Shown here: one piece after another, positions 1 through 11,394 of the stretch
How positions within the stretch are numbered: the stretch's first letter is position 1
Layout: every line of letters begins with the position of its first letter
NCBI GenBank assembly: GCA_010015675.1
Contig: ML977027.1
Coordinates: 108,960 to 163,341 of the forward strand
Reading direction: 5' to 3'
DNA: 54,382 nucleotides
DNA from: Byssothecium circinans
Lineage: Eukaryota; Ascomycota; Dothideomycetes; Pleosporales; Massarinaceae
Made by a program: the position numbers and the translations under genes
The notes under the pieces: generated by a model
Told to the model about the DNA's origin: nothing
What the model saw: the letters and a program-made list of their open reading frames with translations, nothing else
The model's database searches: none

Positions 1-269
1 ATATATTGACTGTCCCAGCATCGAGTTGCGATTGCGAGCGACTCTTCAGCGAGCTTGGCGACCTACTCGAGCCCAAACGACGCGCAATTGGCGCTGAGCT
101 ACTCGCAGCTCTTCAGTTAATACGATCATGGATAAGAGCTGGTTTCAAAACTCAACACGACAAGCGCGCCGAAGGCGAGGGCGAGGCTGAGGGCGGATGG
201 GATGAGGATGATAATGAGGATATTGTACGCGACTACAATATAGAGGAGTGGATTACCCACCCGCAATAA
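1..269 (+). mobile_element. hAT transposase, C-terminal fragment
   Basis: The open frame enters from the left edge and ends at a TAA at 267-269. Its first 45 residues match the hAT-family C-terminal dimerisation region: a PASSCDCERLFSELG block followed by a KRRAIGAE-type helix and a LQLIRSW motif. The tail is acidic (EGEGEAEGGWDEDDNED). The dimerisation domain is needed for hAT transposases to assemble. The frame is intact here, unlike the RIP-degraded hAT at 11.1-14.1 kb, so this is a separate and better-preserved element, cut by the window edge. Whether the rest of the transposase is intact cannot be seen. Confidence 0.85.
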
Positions 270-564
270 TCGTATACAGGTCGATCCCTTGGCATAAAAC
301 AGTGTCAATCTGCCCAATTTGCAATCCATCTGCAATCCATCTGGCCCAAAACACCAACAATCAATCCTCAATTCAATCTGCGCAGGCGTTACAACCAATC
401 AATTCAATTCACGACTCCAAGATTGATTAGACGGATTGTTGCGGAGTCTGATGCCTAGCTCATCACCAAATCATAGAACGTCAGACAACCCGAAAACTAG
501 CCCGCGTAGCCTATCTCATTAAACTCCCTGCGTTGCACACATACATTCATGCACTATTTTTGCC
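270..564. other. Non-coding tail of the left hAT element, with short repeats
   Basis: No gene is visible. The first part holds recurring CAATC/GCAATCCATCTG units around 310-345 and CAATCAATT-type units around 355-425, as expected for the subterminal repeats of a hAT element. The exact 3' terminal inverted repeat and target-site duplication could not be fixed, because the 5' end lies outside the window. Confidence 0.4.
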
Positions 565-2340
565 TCACATCAGCTGCGCTAATCTTGGACGCAATGATTT
601 CCCCCAGACCACGAATGTCTTGGCACCCATAATCTCAAACACAGCCACAGAAACCTGAAGGCTCTGCCAAAACAGATTCCGCAGCTCAATCGCCATGAGC
701 GAATCTACGCCATGGTCAGCCAGTCCTATACCTAGATCAATGTCTTCGGGCTGCACGCCTAATGCGACGACGAGTTTGCTCTTCAGAATCTGGACCACGG
801 CTTCACTTCGACCTTGCACATCGTTTGCTTGCCAAAACCGCTGCACTGCGTCATCATTATCATCATTGTCTTCGCCACTTGTTTGCCTCGTGGCCTTGGA
901 CGAGCGCACAATGTCGAACGGTGCGAACAAGGGGACTTGAAGATGTGATGGACGTACTTCGCTGCGAGCGTGACTGTCGGCGGGTGTACTCAGGCCTATG
1001 AGGATTTGGCTCTGCTCTGGGGTGGGCCGAGGCAACATCGGGTCGCAGTAATGCTCAAGCAAAGCAAGCAGATTCCCAGTGCGTATGGTGACCATGTCGC
1101 GGGTTCTCTCTCCAATGCGCCGATACTCTGCTCGCTCGGCTATAATGCCGATGCTCTGCATCCAGCCAAGGTCGAGCGAAACGGTGGTGCCGAAGCCCTC
1201 TTGCGTGGCGCGCATGCTTGCGAGAGCATCGAGGAAGGAGCTACCGGCAGCATAGTTGCTCTGCGAGGGCAGGCCATAGATGCCCGCGAGTGAGGACATG
1301 AGAATGAAGAAATCCATGTCGTGAGGCAGCAAACGATGCAAGTTCCAGCTCGAATACACTTTAGTACGGATGGTTTCGGCCCATTGCGCATGTGTCATAT
1401 ATTCGAAGACAGCGTCCTGTGTTTTCTCGTTAAATAACAGTCGGAGCGCGCTGATTTTGACATACCTGAAGCACCATTGCCAGATTGATACATCCTTTGA
1501 TAAGAGGCATATCAGCACACCGGTGAAGAAGATCAGCGAGCTCGGCAGACGATAAGACGTCACAGCGTGGAGTTATGGCGTTGACCCCCTTGGACTTCAA
1601 TTCAGAGATGACATCCAAAGCCGCTTGGGAAGAGATCCCGGAGCGCGATGGGACGATCATGTTCTTCGCTCCTCGATCGCACCTCCATAGTAGGATTCTT
1701 CGTCCCACACCGCCGAGACCTCCAGCCACGAGATATAATGCATCGGCGTCGAAGTGCCAGTCATTCTTGTGGGGGATGGATTTCTGTTGTAATTAGTCAT
1801 GTACGATAGATATTGGCGATAGAATCTTACCGGGACTTCATTATTCGAAGTTAGGTCGACAGTGATACGCCCGGTGTTTTCCCCGCTTTGCATGTATCGA
1901 AAAGCCTTTTGAACGTCGGATACTGCAACGGCATGCAGTGGTACTGGGCCGCCGCCAAAATCTTGATCGGCAATCAGGCTCAGAACTTTCTCAACCAACT
2001 GACGTGTAAGAATATTGTTTGTGAGCACTATATGGTGTAAGTTAACCGAAGAGAATGTGACATTCTTAGCAAATTTGGCCATTGGCAGTGGCGAGTTTGC
2101 CATGATATCCGACTTGCCAATATCAACAAAGCGGCCGTAAGGAGCAATACAATCCCATGACGCAAGCATACCCTGTCCTGATAATGAGTTCAACACCACA
2201 TCCACTCCATACCCGTCTGTAGCCCTCATGATACCCTTGGCGAACGATCATTTCCGGCTGTAAAATATGTGCGATTCCGGTGTATGCAAACCGTCTGACT
2301 CCATCACGTAAGTGCCACGATATGGTCTGGAGTTTACTTA
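565..2340 (-). pseudogene. Highly reducing polyketide synthase, 3' remnant (ER-KR-ACP)
   Basis: Three exons read on the minus strand: about 2340-1831, 1783-1466 and 1416-565, with introns of 47 and 49 bp (GTAAGA and GTATGT donors). The order is an enoylreductase C-terminal half (GVDVVLNSLSG), a ketoreductase (LVAGGLGGVGR nucleotide-binding loop, LMSSLAG serine, NYAAGSSFLDALA tyrosine) and an acyl carrier protein (DHGVDSLMAIELRN, phosphopantetheine serine present). This is the standard 3' half of a fungal HR-PKS. KS, AT, DH and the ER N-terminus are absent. An in-frame TGA sits at 2250-2248 inside otherwise ER-like sequence (TPESHIFYSR before it, SFAKGIMRAT after it), and an in-frame TAA lies near 2340. 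The homology stops within about 20 bp of an oppositely oriented membrane-protein frame. The gene cannot make a functional synthase. Confidence 0.88.
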
Positions 2341-2355
2341 GGTCTGATTTCACAG

Positions 2356-3429
2356 CTCCCCTTCTTGGGCGTCGTCTGGTGCATCTTCGACTTTCGCAAT
2401 GAGTCCGGCTTCGATGTACACAAGTGGGACTTGCGTGGTCGCGTGCTGATCAAACTAGGCATTGTGAGTGAAGCATTCATGATGCTATCTCCTATTTATG
2501 CCCCCAACCATGCTCTATGAACCCAACATCTGATCCTAGAATGCATTTGTGATTGCAATATGCTACAGTCTAGTTATGCTTTTCCTCAAAAGTGCAATTC
2601 TCCCCGAATGGATGCGAATCTTCGTTCTCAATCACACGAACACAGCTTTCTTTCACATAAGCACGCTGTTGATCATCGTCAATACGGGACTCTATTACAG
2701 CGCACTTTTCCTCGCCATCTTCGCCTGGTTGCCGGTTTCAAAATCGTGGCACTTTTGGAAAGATGGCGAGTGTGTGAATGGACAGATCCGCGACATCACC
2801 AATGCCTCTTTCAACCTCGTCCTGGATATATTCATCTTCATCCTTCCTCAGCGAATGACATGGCGTCTATACATGAGCGGACGCCGCAAGTTTGGTATCT
2901 CCCTTATATTATCAGTCGGACTCATGTAAGTGTTCCCTTCTCCTATTCACATAGCAGTGTTACCATGAGTGTATTCCAAATGAACCGAAGCTGATGTCCT
3001 CGTCCACAAAGAGTAGTCGCCCTTGCTACCGGAAGACTGTATGCAACAATCACCCTCGATTACGTGGTAGACGCGAGCAAACCAACCGACCGAACGTACA
3101 AGTTCTCTCAGACACTGCTCTGGGCATTGGCTGAAGAGACTTGCATGTTTATCCTGTTATGTGTGCCAGCACTGACCAAGCTCTTCGCCGAGAACAACAT
3201 CGCCTTCCGGCTGGCGTCTTCGTTGCGCTCCTGGACGTGTATGGGATCGAAATCTTCACCAAGCGGCGGTACCCAAAACGCATCGTGGCATCGCAGCATC
3301 GGAAGCTGGAGTATACGGAAACGCGCATATCGACGAACCAACGACGATAATAATACTGTTCATAGCATAACTAAGCTTGCTATGATGCATGGCGGTCCTC
3401 CTAAGTCGGCTGGTAAGGTGGGTGAGTGA
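2356..3429 (+). pseudogene. Rhodopsin-like fungal integral membrane protein, 5'-truncated
   Basis: Three exons fit in one frame: 2356-2463, 2540-2925 and 3012-3429, with introns of 76 and 86 bp, giving 303 aa without a start codon. About six hydrophobic segments are visible, with the loop pattern WDLRGRVLIKLGI, a YYSALFLAIFAW helix and an ARLYATITLDY-like block (here TGRLYATITLDY). These are hallmarks of the fungal 'rhodopsin domain-containing' seven-TM family (PTH11-like relatives), often found in or beside secondary-metabolite clusters. The first one or two helices and the ATG are missing, and the sequence directly upstream is PKS enoylreductase on the other strand. The C-terminal 60 residues are polar and less certain. 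Family assignment is from pattern; ligand and role are unknown. Confidence 0.68.
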
Positions 3430-4011
3430 AACAATGGCTGTTCAGCGCAGCATCTTTTCAGAATTGTTGATTTCCTTTCCGTTATTGGCTGGCTACGAAT
3501 TCGATAGAATGTGATGAGATATAATGGTACCAAAGTTCTTAAGATATTCTCGTCACCTCCACAAACCGACTTTGGAGTCACCAGTCGCCTTCTCTGCTTT
3601 GGTGCTTTCGAACCGCGGCGCTACCCAGGGACTTGGGCGAATTACTGACGTGCGCGTAATAAAATTTGACCAGGGTGAGCAACGTACTGCAGCTGACATA
3701 GAGTTACCCATGCTAGTTACAAGCTATCGTAGTATGTATTTTTTCTTCTTCACTACTTGCGCTATAGCGCAATGGGGATGCTATCTCTCCGCTTCTATTT
3801 ACCCGTCCTCGGTTCCACTGTGTTGGTTTTTGCGGGCATATTGCTTATTGTTACACGGCATATATTGAAGCTGACACTTGGTTGCCACCCATGCTGCGCC
3901 GTTCGGCTTCAGACTAACTTACAGTAATGGTATCGTCCCAAGCACTTGCACGATCATAACTTCATTAGTTACCAGTGGCGCCGGATACTCGTATTCAACT
4001 TTTGTGCAGTC
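3430..4011. other. Intergenic region upstream of the P450
   Basis: No ORF here has family features. It should hold the 3' end of the membrane-protein remnant and the promoter and leader of the P450. A T-rich stretch around 3735-3760 and a small ATG-containing frame at 3524-3868 look fortuitous. Confidence 0.5.
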
Positions 4012-5777
4012 ATGGAACTCGCCTTTTTGTTCTCGTTGCTCAGTCTAGTTGCTCAAGTTCTCCTGCTGCTGGTAAGACCACCTTTTTCCGCAGCCCGCCA
4101 GCACCTTAAGGGAACTGACAATACCTATAGAGTCTTCTGATTCTGAGTTATAGGATCGGATTCCATCCACTGAAAAGTTTTCCGGGTCCTATTGGGGCAA
4201 GAGTTACCAGCGCATATAGCTTTTGGTATATCTGGCACCGGAATTTTCATACAGCTTGTCTGCATCTCCACAAAAAGTATGGTAAGTGAAACCCCCATCG
4301 TGTGACGTCTGATGATGCTACGGCTTCGAAATTGACGCCATAGCTAGGTTCGGTTGTGAGAGTGGCACCCAATCGTCTTGTATTCAGTAGTGTGACGGCA
4401 CTTCAAGGTTAGTGTTCCATTCGCATCAATGCGGAATCAAAACTTACTTCGATAGACATATACAACAACCCACGAGTAACCAAAGGCCATGCCTACGTTC
4501 AATTGCGAGCTGAGATTAACGCCACACCGAACTTGCTCAACACTCTCGACAGAGAGACTCATCGACAGAAACGTCGAATAATCGCACCCGTCGTCTCCGA
4601 CCGATCCATGCGCGTATTTGAGCAGCAAATGTCTCAGCAGATTGACGTATTCCTTCGCCTTCTACTAAAGTCAAGCCAGCAGAACGAGGTAGTCAACATG
4701 TCACCGCGATGCGAACGGCTAGGTGTCGATATAGTAGGCCAACTCGCTTTCGGATACCAGCTCGACACGCAAACAGACCCCACACATCGCGCAGTCGTCG
4801 ATGGAATCAAGTTACGCGGAGCCCGTGGAACGCTGTATTACTTCTGGGAGCGCCTTCGAGCCTTCAATTGGATGGTAGACCGGATGCTGGGATGGAAGGA
4901 TATCGATGGCTTCTACCGCTCACTGAGAACAATGATCGAGGCACGTATGACGATCCCAAAAAATGCAAAGCATGACTTCTACGCCCTTGCTTCGGGAGAG
5001 ATCAGTCCCGGCGAACCAGGCCTCATTGGCAAGGACCTTTGGGCTGAAGCCGTCTTCTTCATCGCCGCTGGTGGAAGTACCACTGCTACAGCAATGAGCG
5101 GGGTCTTTTTCTACCTTTCACGCAACCCTGGCGCTTATGAACGTTTGGCGAAAGAGATCCGGACTACCTTCGTGACTGGCCGCGATATCTTCCACGGGCC
5201 GCAGCTTAATAGTTGTAAGTACCTGCGGGCTGTGACTGACGAGACTATGCGCATGTCGCCGTCTACCCTCGCCGTGGCCTGGCGCGAACAGAACCCTTCA
5301 TCCGTCGCCACAGGAGAATCTTTTGTTGTTGACGGGCACGTCATCCCTCCTGGTACTCAGGTCGGACTGAGTAACTACAGCCTGCAGCATGGCCCGAAGT
5401 ATTTCCCGGATCCATTCACATTTCGACCCGAGCGGTGGCTGGCGAGCGAATCAGATGTACCTGAGACAGCAGAGCAGAAGGATGTGATTGCTTCCATGCG
5501 ACGCGCTTTCGCACCTTTCTCCATCGGCGAACGTAACTGCGCGGGAAAGCCCATGGCGTACTTGGAAATGACTTTGGTGGTTGCCAGGACGCTTTGGTAC
5601 TTTGACTTCACCAAGGCCCCCGGGACCGCAGGGAAGCTGGGAGGAGGAACTCCTGGAAGTAAGAATGGCCGTGAGAAACCGGGCGAGTTCCAGTTGTATG
5701 AGGGTGTCGTGGTAGGTCATGATGGTCCGAACTTGGTCTTCTCTCCGCGCAGTGCGTGTTTCGAGGATTTAGTATAG
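4012..5777 (+). CDS. Cytochrome P450 monooxygenase (microsomal)
   Basis: Four exons (4012-4071, 4131-4281, 4348-4407, 4456-5777) with introns of 59, 66 and 48 bp join in phase to give 530 aa. Residues 1-20 form an N-terminal membrane anchor, followed by the proline hinge FPGPIG near residue 37. Also present are YGSVVRVAPNRLVF of the beta-1 region, the I-helix oxygen-binding motif AAGGSTT near 294-300, the K-helix ETMR (ExxR) at 353-356, FRPERW, and the heme loop FSIGERNCAG with the axial cysteine near 452. All conserved elements are intact, so an active heme-thiolate oxygenase at the ER is expected. It resembles the benzoate/pisatin-type clade of fungal P450s, but the substrate cannot be read. 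Its neighbours are PKS and membrane-protein remnants, so it may be the surviving tailoring gene of a broken cluster. Confidence 0.93.
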
Positions 5778-6296
5778 ACGGAGCTTGATAAGGTGGCTCA
5801 TGGTTAATTAAAATAGTCGAATCTACTCTAGCTTTCACGCCTGGAAACTATTGCTCGAATACATCATGTTCTCACCACTCCTCTCAATTCTACCCTTTCA
5901 GTTCCCTATCTTACCTCCATAATCTTCTTATGTGATCTCGCACACTGGATTTATTATTCTATCACAACTTTCTTTGATTGTAAAGTAAATGTTCCTTATA
6001 CCATATAGCCTTGCCTTTGAATTCACTGTCTTGTGTTGCGCGAAGCTCGATCTTTAGGGTAAATTCGTCCTGTGAGCTAGTATAGTGCGTCTTTAGAAGA
6101 GCATAGACTGATTGACGATAGGAATGGGTAATTAACAGCTTAGTCGTCTGCGTTGGTCAACAGTAGGAGAGCATGGAAAGAGAAGGGAACTGCTGGAATC
6201 TGCATAACCTTGATCTCCGGCAAATGGATTTAGAACTATGTCGATGCGCTATGGTGACAATACCTGAGCTAAAGTATTTCAAGGACTGGTCTTTCC
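5778..6296. other. Intergenic region between convergent P450 and BTB genes
   Basis: The P450 ends at 5777 (plus) and the BTB gene ends at 6297 (minus), so this is a tail-to-tail spacer that holds both 3' UTRs. I see no other gene or repeat. Confidence 0.5.
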
Positions 6297-7016
6297 TCAC
6301 TCCTCAGCCTCGCCATACTTGACATAATATTGCTCCACCTTCTCCGTCCAAGGAACATGATGATCTCGAACATGTGGACGATCTCTCAAAAGAGCTCTCA
6401 GAACGTCGGTCACAAACTCAGCGCTTGTCCACTTCACTAAGTCCTCTTTCGCCCAAGTTTCTCTGGCCTCTAGTAACCAATAATCCACCAATAGTCCGCG
6501 CATCGGAGAGTTCGCAGCTGTTCCACGATAGATAATCTTGACGGCACCGTAGCTCAAGGTTGCGCTTGTGAAGTATCCTGCAAAGGCGTCCACAATGTCG
6601 TTTTGGAACGATGAATCCATGAGCTTCTCACCCAGGACATAAGCCCCAGCTAGGTTGCTCCAGGCTTGGTGACGAGGGCTTTCTTCGCTTCTGAACAGGA
6701 CGCGTTTGGAGTACAACCATTTGGCGTATATTCCGAAGATCTCCGGCTCTTCGTCGCTAAGGTCAATAGAACGGGGCCCCTCCCCAGCCCACTCTGGCCT
6801 CAACGCAGCGCGCAAGAAACGAGAGGAGCCGACGACGGATTTGTGTATGTTGAACGTCTTCTGGCCTGGAGCAATACCAACGTTGACGGCAACCGCCTCG
6901 CCAGAAATCCTGCTCGACGATGATCAGTGCATTTCGTTGTGGATCAACTATAGCGTTACGTACCTGGGGAGCTCGGAGAGCTTGACGCGCTTTGCCGGCG
7001 GCTCGCCCTCAACCAT
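6297..7016 (-). CDS. BTB/POZ domain protein (221 aa)
   Basis: Two exons (7016-6964 and 6909-6297) with a 54 bp intron join in phase to 221 aa. The start is the ATG at 7016, followed by the basic patch PAKRVKL. The BTB fold is seen from about residue 30: FNIHKSVVGSSRFLRAAL (the VH..VL..S.FF motif), then IDLSDEEPEIFGIYAKWLY, an AYVLGEKLMD helix and a C-terminal FVTDVLRALLRDRP helix. It is clearly paralogous to the gene at 19.8-20.6 kb (shared DL.DE...F.IY..WLY, AYVLG.KL.D and FV.DVL). BTB proteins of this short fungal type lack BACK or Kelch domains; some may act as cullin-3 adaptors, but no partner can be read. A degenerate pyrimidine-rich TTCACC-like tract lies about 200 bp upstream on the coding strand. 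Confidence 0.85.
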
Positions 7017-8142
7017 GATGGGTGTTGAGCTGCTGCAAGCATTAATGATGAGCTATCAGGCGTTGAATTTGGGGATACTTACGCACTCAGTGATTTCCGG
7101 TGGATTTGTAGAGGCATCGCAGTGTAGAGAACGTTTTCTTTGGCGTAGTGGGGACGGACCGGGTGGAGCTTCCAAAGTTGAAGGCGAAGTGCAAGGCGCA
7201 AATCCTGCTATCCCAAAACGGCTAGCGTCCGAAGGCGAAGGTGAAGATGAATGTGAGGAAGGAGCGAATATTTTAAAACTAATGAGCTTTGCTTGTATAG
7301 TTGCATCTTACATGAAGAGAGTTATTACCGATCGCCCTTGTTTATTTTTAGAATCAAGTGCCACGACGACTGCGAGGTATCCAGTACAGAGAGGGCACAA
7401 AAAAGGTCTGAGCCATGGACGAGAACATCTCCATGCTGATAGCATCCCCATCTAGCCGAAGGGGAAGCATTCGAACACGCGCTTGCATAGTAAGCTATTC
7501 CGGGTTTCACGAGAGCCTCCACAAATGATCATACACCATATCTCTTCCAGTATGTTTATTGAATGAGCCACACTGGTTACATGTATCTTCCACACCCATT
7601 TATCCTGCTCGCAATCATACGTAGACCACTATGAGGCTCCCCAGAAGCCCTGAACTGCGGACTTCTGGTCTATTTAATCACCTTCCTCTTTTACCGGCAC
7701 ATTACTGCCTCCCACATTTCTCACTTCAACCTGAGATCTCATGCCCTCTATCTTGATCTCAGTTTCGTGAGGATGGAACGACGCATTAATTCGTACCGGA
7801 AGGTAGTACCATATGGTACTGTTCGGGCCGCTCGATCCAGGGCTTAAGATCATCAGTGAGGGAACGAAATGCGAGAAGAGCCTTCAAGTCGTTGATGAAC
7901 GCCTTCACCGCCGATTCAACTGGAGTTCGTCACAGCGGGAAAAAGGCACACACTTTCACGAGATGCGACGAGATGGGATGAAATCTGCACACATGTGCAG
8001 GGTGCAGGTGGGTATATACATGTAGGGCGAAGGAAGACGTCACGCGTTGTCGCGTCAACACCCGAGCACGCTAGTGACGAAAGAAGAAAGGCGACTGCCC
8101 CATCTTTCCTGAGACGAAATTTTGACCCGCAACATCATCGCA
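7017..8142. other. Intergenic region between divergent BTB genes
   Basis: This is the shared upstream region of two divergent BTB genes. Around 7215-7265 the plus strand reads GAAGGCGAAGGTGAAGATGA, which on the minus strand is a degenerate TTCACC/TTCGCC run before the minus-strand BTB gene. Open frames spanning 6706-7455 on the plus strand are mostly antisense to that gene and have no family features. Confidence 0.45.
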
Positions 8143-8974
8143 ATGAACACTATCTTCATCGATCCGTATCTTCACCGGTTATGCCTGCTTTGTCCCCTAC
8201 TGCAAACTCGAAACAGGGTGTAAGAGACGTCCGTGTGGCTCAAAGCGAAGCAACAAAGTGACTGCTAGCCGTACCCCCTGCGTGACGCGTCTCAAGCTTA
8301 CTAAGAACAGCTTTTTACAATCAGTCATCAAAGTCGTCGTAGGGCTAGAAGGTCAATCGCAAACATTTTTCGTGCATGAACGGCTGGTTACAGATCGCGC
8401 TGCCTTCTTCGAAAAAGCTCTGCATGGACAGTGGAAGGAGTCTGACGACAAGATTGTAGAGTTGCCGGATGATAGCTCCACGGTTTTCTTTACATATCTG
8501 CAGCTCCTTTACACCGGCAAGATGCCCATCAAAGCAAAAACCGGGCGGCATGACGAAAAGGTTTCGCGGCAGGAATACGACATTCTGGTCGAGCTCTATG
8601 TACTAGCCGAAAAATTCCAAGATGTCGAGACGAGGAACGTTGCTATCGACGCCATGATCGCGAAATCAAGAATTGAAAGGAGCGTCCCCGGCATGTACAA
8701 CGTTCAGCGCGTCTTTGACGATACACCAGAAGGCAGCCCGCTCCGGAAGTTTGTCATCGACCTGTGCGCGGATATTGGCAGCGAACAGCAATTGCACACG
8801 AACTGCGGTCTGCCTCCGGCCGACTTCCTTTTTGAGCTTTCTCGCAAGCTCTTGAAGATGCCGTTTCGGGATGTCTCGCAACATACGGTGGACTCATGCG
8901 ATCCGTCTACGTACCATGTCAAAGCATTGGGGTTGCAGGATGCTGAAGCTAGCAATGATGTCGAGGAGCTCTAG
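8143..8974 (+). CDS. BTB/POZ domain protein (about 260 aa)
   Basis: The main exon (8269-8974) encodes a BTB domain: VVVGLEGQSQTFFVHERL, DRAAFFEKALHGQW, IVELPDDSSTVFFTYLQLLY and YVLAEKFQDVETRNVAI. The exon has no ATG of its own. The best model adds a first exon at 8143-8219 joined across a 49 bp intron (GTAAGA donor, TAG acceptor) in the correct phase, for 260 aa. That first exon is less certain than the domain. It differs more from the BTB genes at 6.3 and 19.8 kb than those two differ from each other. The domain suggests dimerisation and perhaps cullin-3 substrate recruitment; the target is unknown. Confidence 0.8.
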
Positions 8975-10271
8975 CAAAGCAATCCCGGGAAATGTCAAAA
9001 ATACGGAAGTCTGAGCGCCAGCTGCTTGCGTTCACTGCTTCCTCTTCGGATTGCCACCAGTACGAATGAGAGCAATTTCTACAGCGCGGTTCGATGCAGT
9101 CTTCCTACAAATCCATTTTCAGCATTCGGTTACCACAATGCATTAGACGAACGCGTGAGGGAAGAAGTCATTTGAGTCATACTCCATCTTCTCACTCGGA
9201 CCAAGAACATGCGGCCCGTATCGTTGCGAGTCTTCGTGACGAGCAGACCACAGCTTCACGTTCGTCTTGTATTCGACTGCCTACATGCTCTGCCGCCATC
9301 TCAACAAGGCCCTAGCATTGAGCGCTAGGTCGTCGCAGTCCTTGACTCCGGGGTCGGCTATGGCGATGCGGTCTACACTGCTAAGCGCCAGCGGGTGCCG
9401 CATAGCCTCCCCACCACCTCGCCACGGCTGAAGGCCGCGACGCGCGATATGACTGTCTCGCCGATGTGCCGGTTGGCCCGAGACAGATCCCCCGAAGAAG
9501 GAGGCGGTGCAAGCGAAGGAAGTCGTGGTAACGACACAACGAAAGAGCTGGCAGGAGCGACTAGAAGAGGCTAACGCAAACGTCCAATGAAGCACAGCCA
9601 ATGCGTTCTCTAAGAATGTGCCCTCTTTCCTAGCGCTCGTATTCTCTTTACGCTCCCTGTCCCCACCAAAGAAGACAGCTTCTATAAAGGCGGATCTACC
9701 GGGGTAGTATACCTTAACCTAAATATAGAATTTCTTCTATAAAGGAACGCCGACGAGGCTAGCATATCGCTACGTAAGCCCGTGACGCAGCTGTGGAGCA
9801 GTTGCAAGGTGAGATTGGCTTGCATTCTCTCAGGCATACCTAGGTATTGTGCTAACAACATCAGTTCGGCTCGCCAACAACGAACCCTCCTCCCGTTCTC
9901 ACCGACAACGACCACAAAATCATCGACAACACCTTGTCTGACGCATTCGAGCAAGTGATAGCTTTCCGACTGGGTAGATACTTAATAGACTTGATCAACA
10001 TCATTCGCGTCCGCATTGAGTGGTAACACGGTATAGTGGTTTGGTGGTCGCTGGGGTGGTATGACACTAGGACTATAGCAGGCATTTTGGCGAGACCGTA
10101 AACTATCATCCGCAGATAATTTAACTCTCGATATTCCTAGTATCTGTATCCGTGGTGAGCGGCTGTTTTTCTCTTCTCGCCAGCTTTTCTTACCCGACTG
10201 TGTGCCTTCTTTTCTCTGCTTCGCGCACCCGTCTGACGCGCACTAGACATCTCGCCCCAGTGCCGTCAGCC
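8975..10271. other. Intergenic region, 1.3 kb
   Basis: No convincing gene. A GC-rich block (about 9300-9560) is open on the minus strand, with the short protein-like stretch VDRIAIADPGVKDCDDLALN but no recognisable family. Around 9680-9760 the motif TTCTATAAAGG occurs twice in AT-rich sequence, which may be a transposon scar. Confidence 0.35.
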
Positions 10272-11118
10272 ATGCCTATGTTCGTCTACACTCTCAAAGA
10301 CGCCATCGATAGGTTCTTTTCCGACGCTGGTGCGTCGTCGTCTAAGATACAATGCGACGATTTTGTCCGCCGAAGATATGGAGGTGGAGGAGATGGAGGA
10401 GATGGAGGACAGATCCGGCCAGCTGGCATCCAAGGCGTGACCAGCTACACCGTAATTGCAGGCCCAAGCGGCAACAAGATCATTCAATTCCGAGAGCAGA
10501 CTGCTTTGCTAGACATGAACATGTTGGAGTTAGCAAAAGAAATTCACGGAGAGGTTGTGCCTAGGTGTTCCGAGCTCGGGTGGATTGGCGATCCAAGCGG
10601 GTCACCGCTAGCAATATACGAGATGGACAGGCTCCATGGAGAGAACTATATCATGGCTCGCCCCTCTCTCACACACGATAAACGACTGAATACCGTGCAC
10701 AGCCTAGCAAGGTTCGTTGAGACTACTATATCTTCAGCTCTTCTCTTTGCGTCAACCTGCTAACATAAAATGGAAGTTTCTTTGCGCAGTCGTGGCAAAA
10801 GGGCAAGCTGGCAAGTTCGAGATTGGCCAATATGTCCGCCATCAGCACCGAATGCTACGCCAGGTTCGAGTACCTAGCTGACGCCATCCCAAAACGCTTC
10901 TTGCCGGCCGTCACCGAAATACAAGCGGCCCTGCCAGCGCTCCTTGACGGATGCTATCCAGTGGTCCTCACCCACGGCGACTTCAACGAGGTGAACATCC
11001 TGGTCGATCCTGACAGCGGTGAAATCACAGGTGTTGTTGATTGGCCTGACGCTAGCATCCTACCCTTTGGCTTCGCCCTCTACGCACTAGAGAACGCCCT
11101 CGGCAGCAGACTTGTCAA
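10272..11118 (+). pseudogene. Aminoglycoside phosphotransferase-like (APH/kinase fold) gene, 3'-truncated by a transposon
   Basis: Two exons (10272-10711 and from 10777) are joined by a 65 bp intron with a CTGCTAAC branch site. The C-lobe shows the APH catalytic loop LTHGDFNEVNILVD (Brenner-type HGDxxxxN) and the metal-binding GVVDWPDAS. The N-lobe holds a run of glycine and aspartate (GGGGDGGDGG) coded by GGAGAT repeats. Such fungal proteins are small-molecule or unknown-substrate kinases, not proven antibiotic-resistance genes. The frame runs into the hAT element at 11119 after about 260 codons and stops inside it at 11168-11170, so 20-60 C-terminal residues are probably missing. I could not recognise a continuation on the far side of the element. 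Confidence 0.72.
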
Positions 11119-11260
11119 CAGTCAATCAGTCAGTCTGGAGGGCTCGAGACTGACTGACTGGTATTTTTAGAGGCGCCGGACTGACTGGACTGACTGCTAA
11201 CATAAGTAGAGGAGGTCTAAACTAGACTAACTAGACTGCTATTTTAAAGGGCTCTAGACT
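11119..11260. repeat. Left terminal inverted repeat with GACTGACTG array
   Basis: About 140 bp with repeated (GACT)n/(AGTC)n units, for example GACTGACTGACTGG near 11149 and GGACTGACTGGACTGACTGC near 11177. It pairs with the right end in opposite orientation. These units contain many CA and TG steps, which are nearly absent from the body. Confidence 0.75.
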
Positions 11261-11394
11261 AACTGACTACCTTAACTACAGTCAAACTAGTATAGGTATT
11301 ACTAGATTATTGATAACTCGTTAACCGTATGCTCGTAGGGAGGCTGAGGGCTATTCGTTGGGCGTCTAATACCTATACGCTTCTAGGACTTTAA

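Noticed and set aside
2308..2355. Possible intron (GTAAGT...TTTCACAG) upstream of the rhodopsin-like exon
   Set aside because: The sequence before it has an in-frame stop, and the same bases are PKS enoylreductase coding on the other strand, so it is a chance match at the junction.
6706..7455. 249-codon plus-strand ORF
   Set aside because: It overlaps the BTB gene on the opposite strand for its first 300 bases and has no family features. The BTB exon model with its domain motifs explains the region better.
9281..9601. 106-codon GC-rich minus-strand ORF
   Set aside because: No recognisable family, splice structure or neighbour support. Open frames are common by chance in GC-rich DNA.
10272..11118. 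Antibiotic-resistance gene
   Set aside because: The APH fold is shared by many fungal kinases of unknown substrate. Nothing in the sequence points to aminoglycosides, and the gene is truncated.
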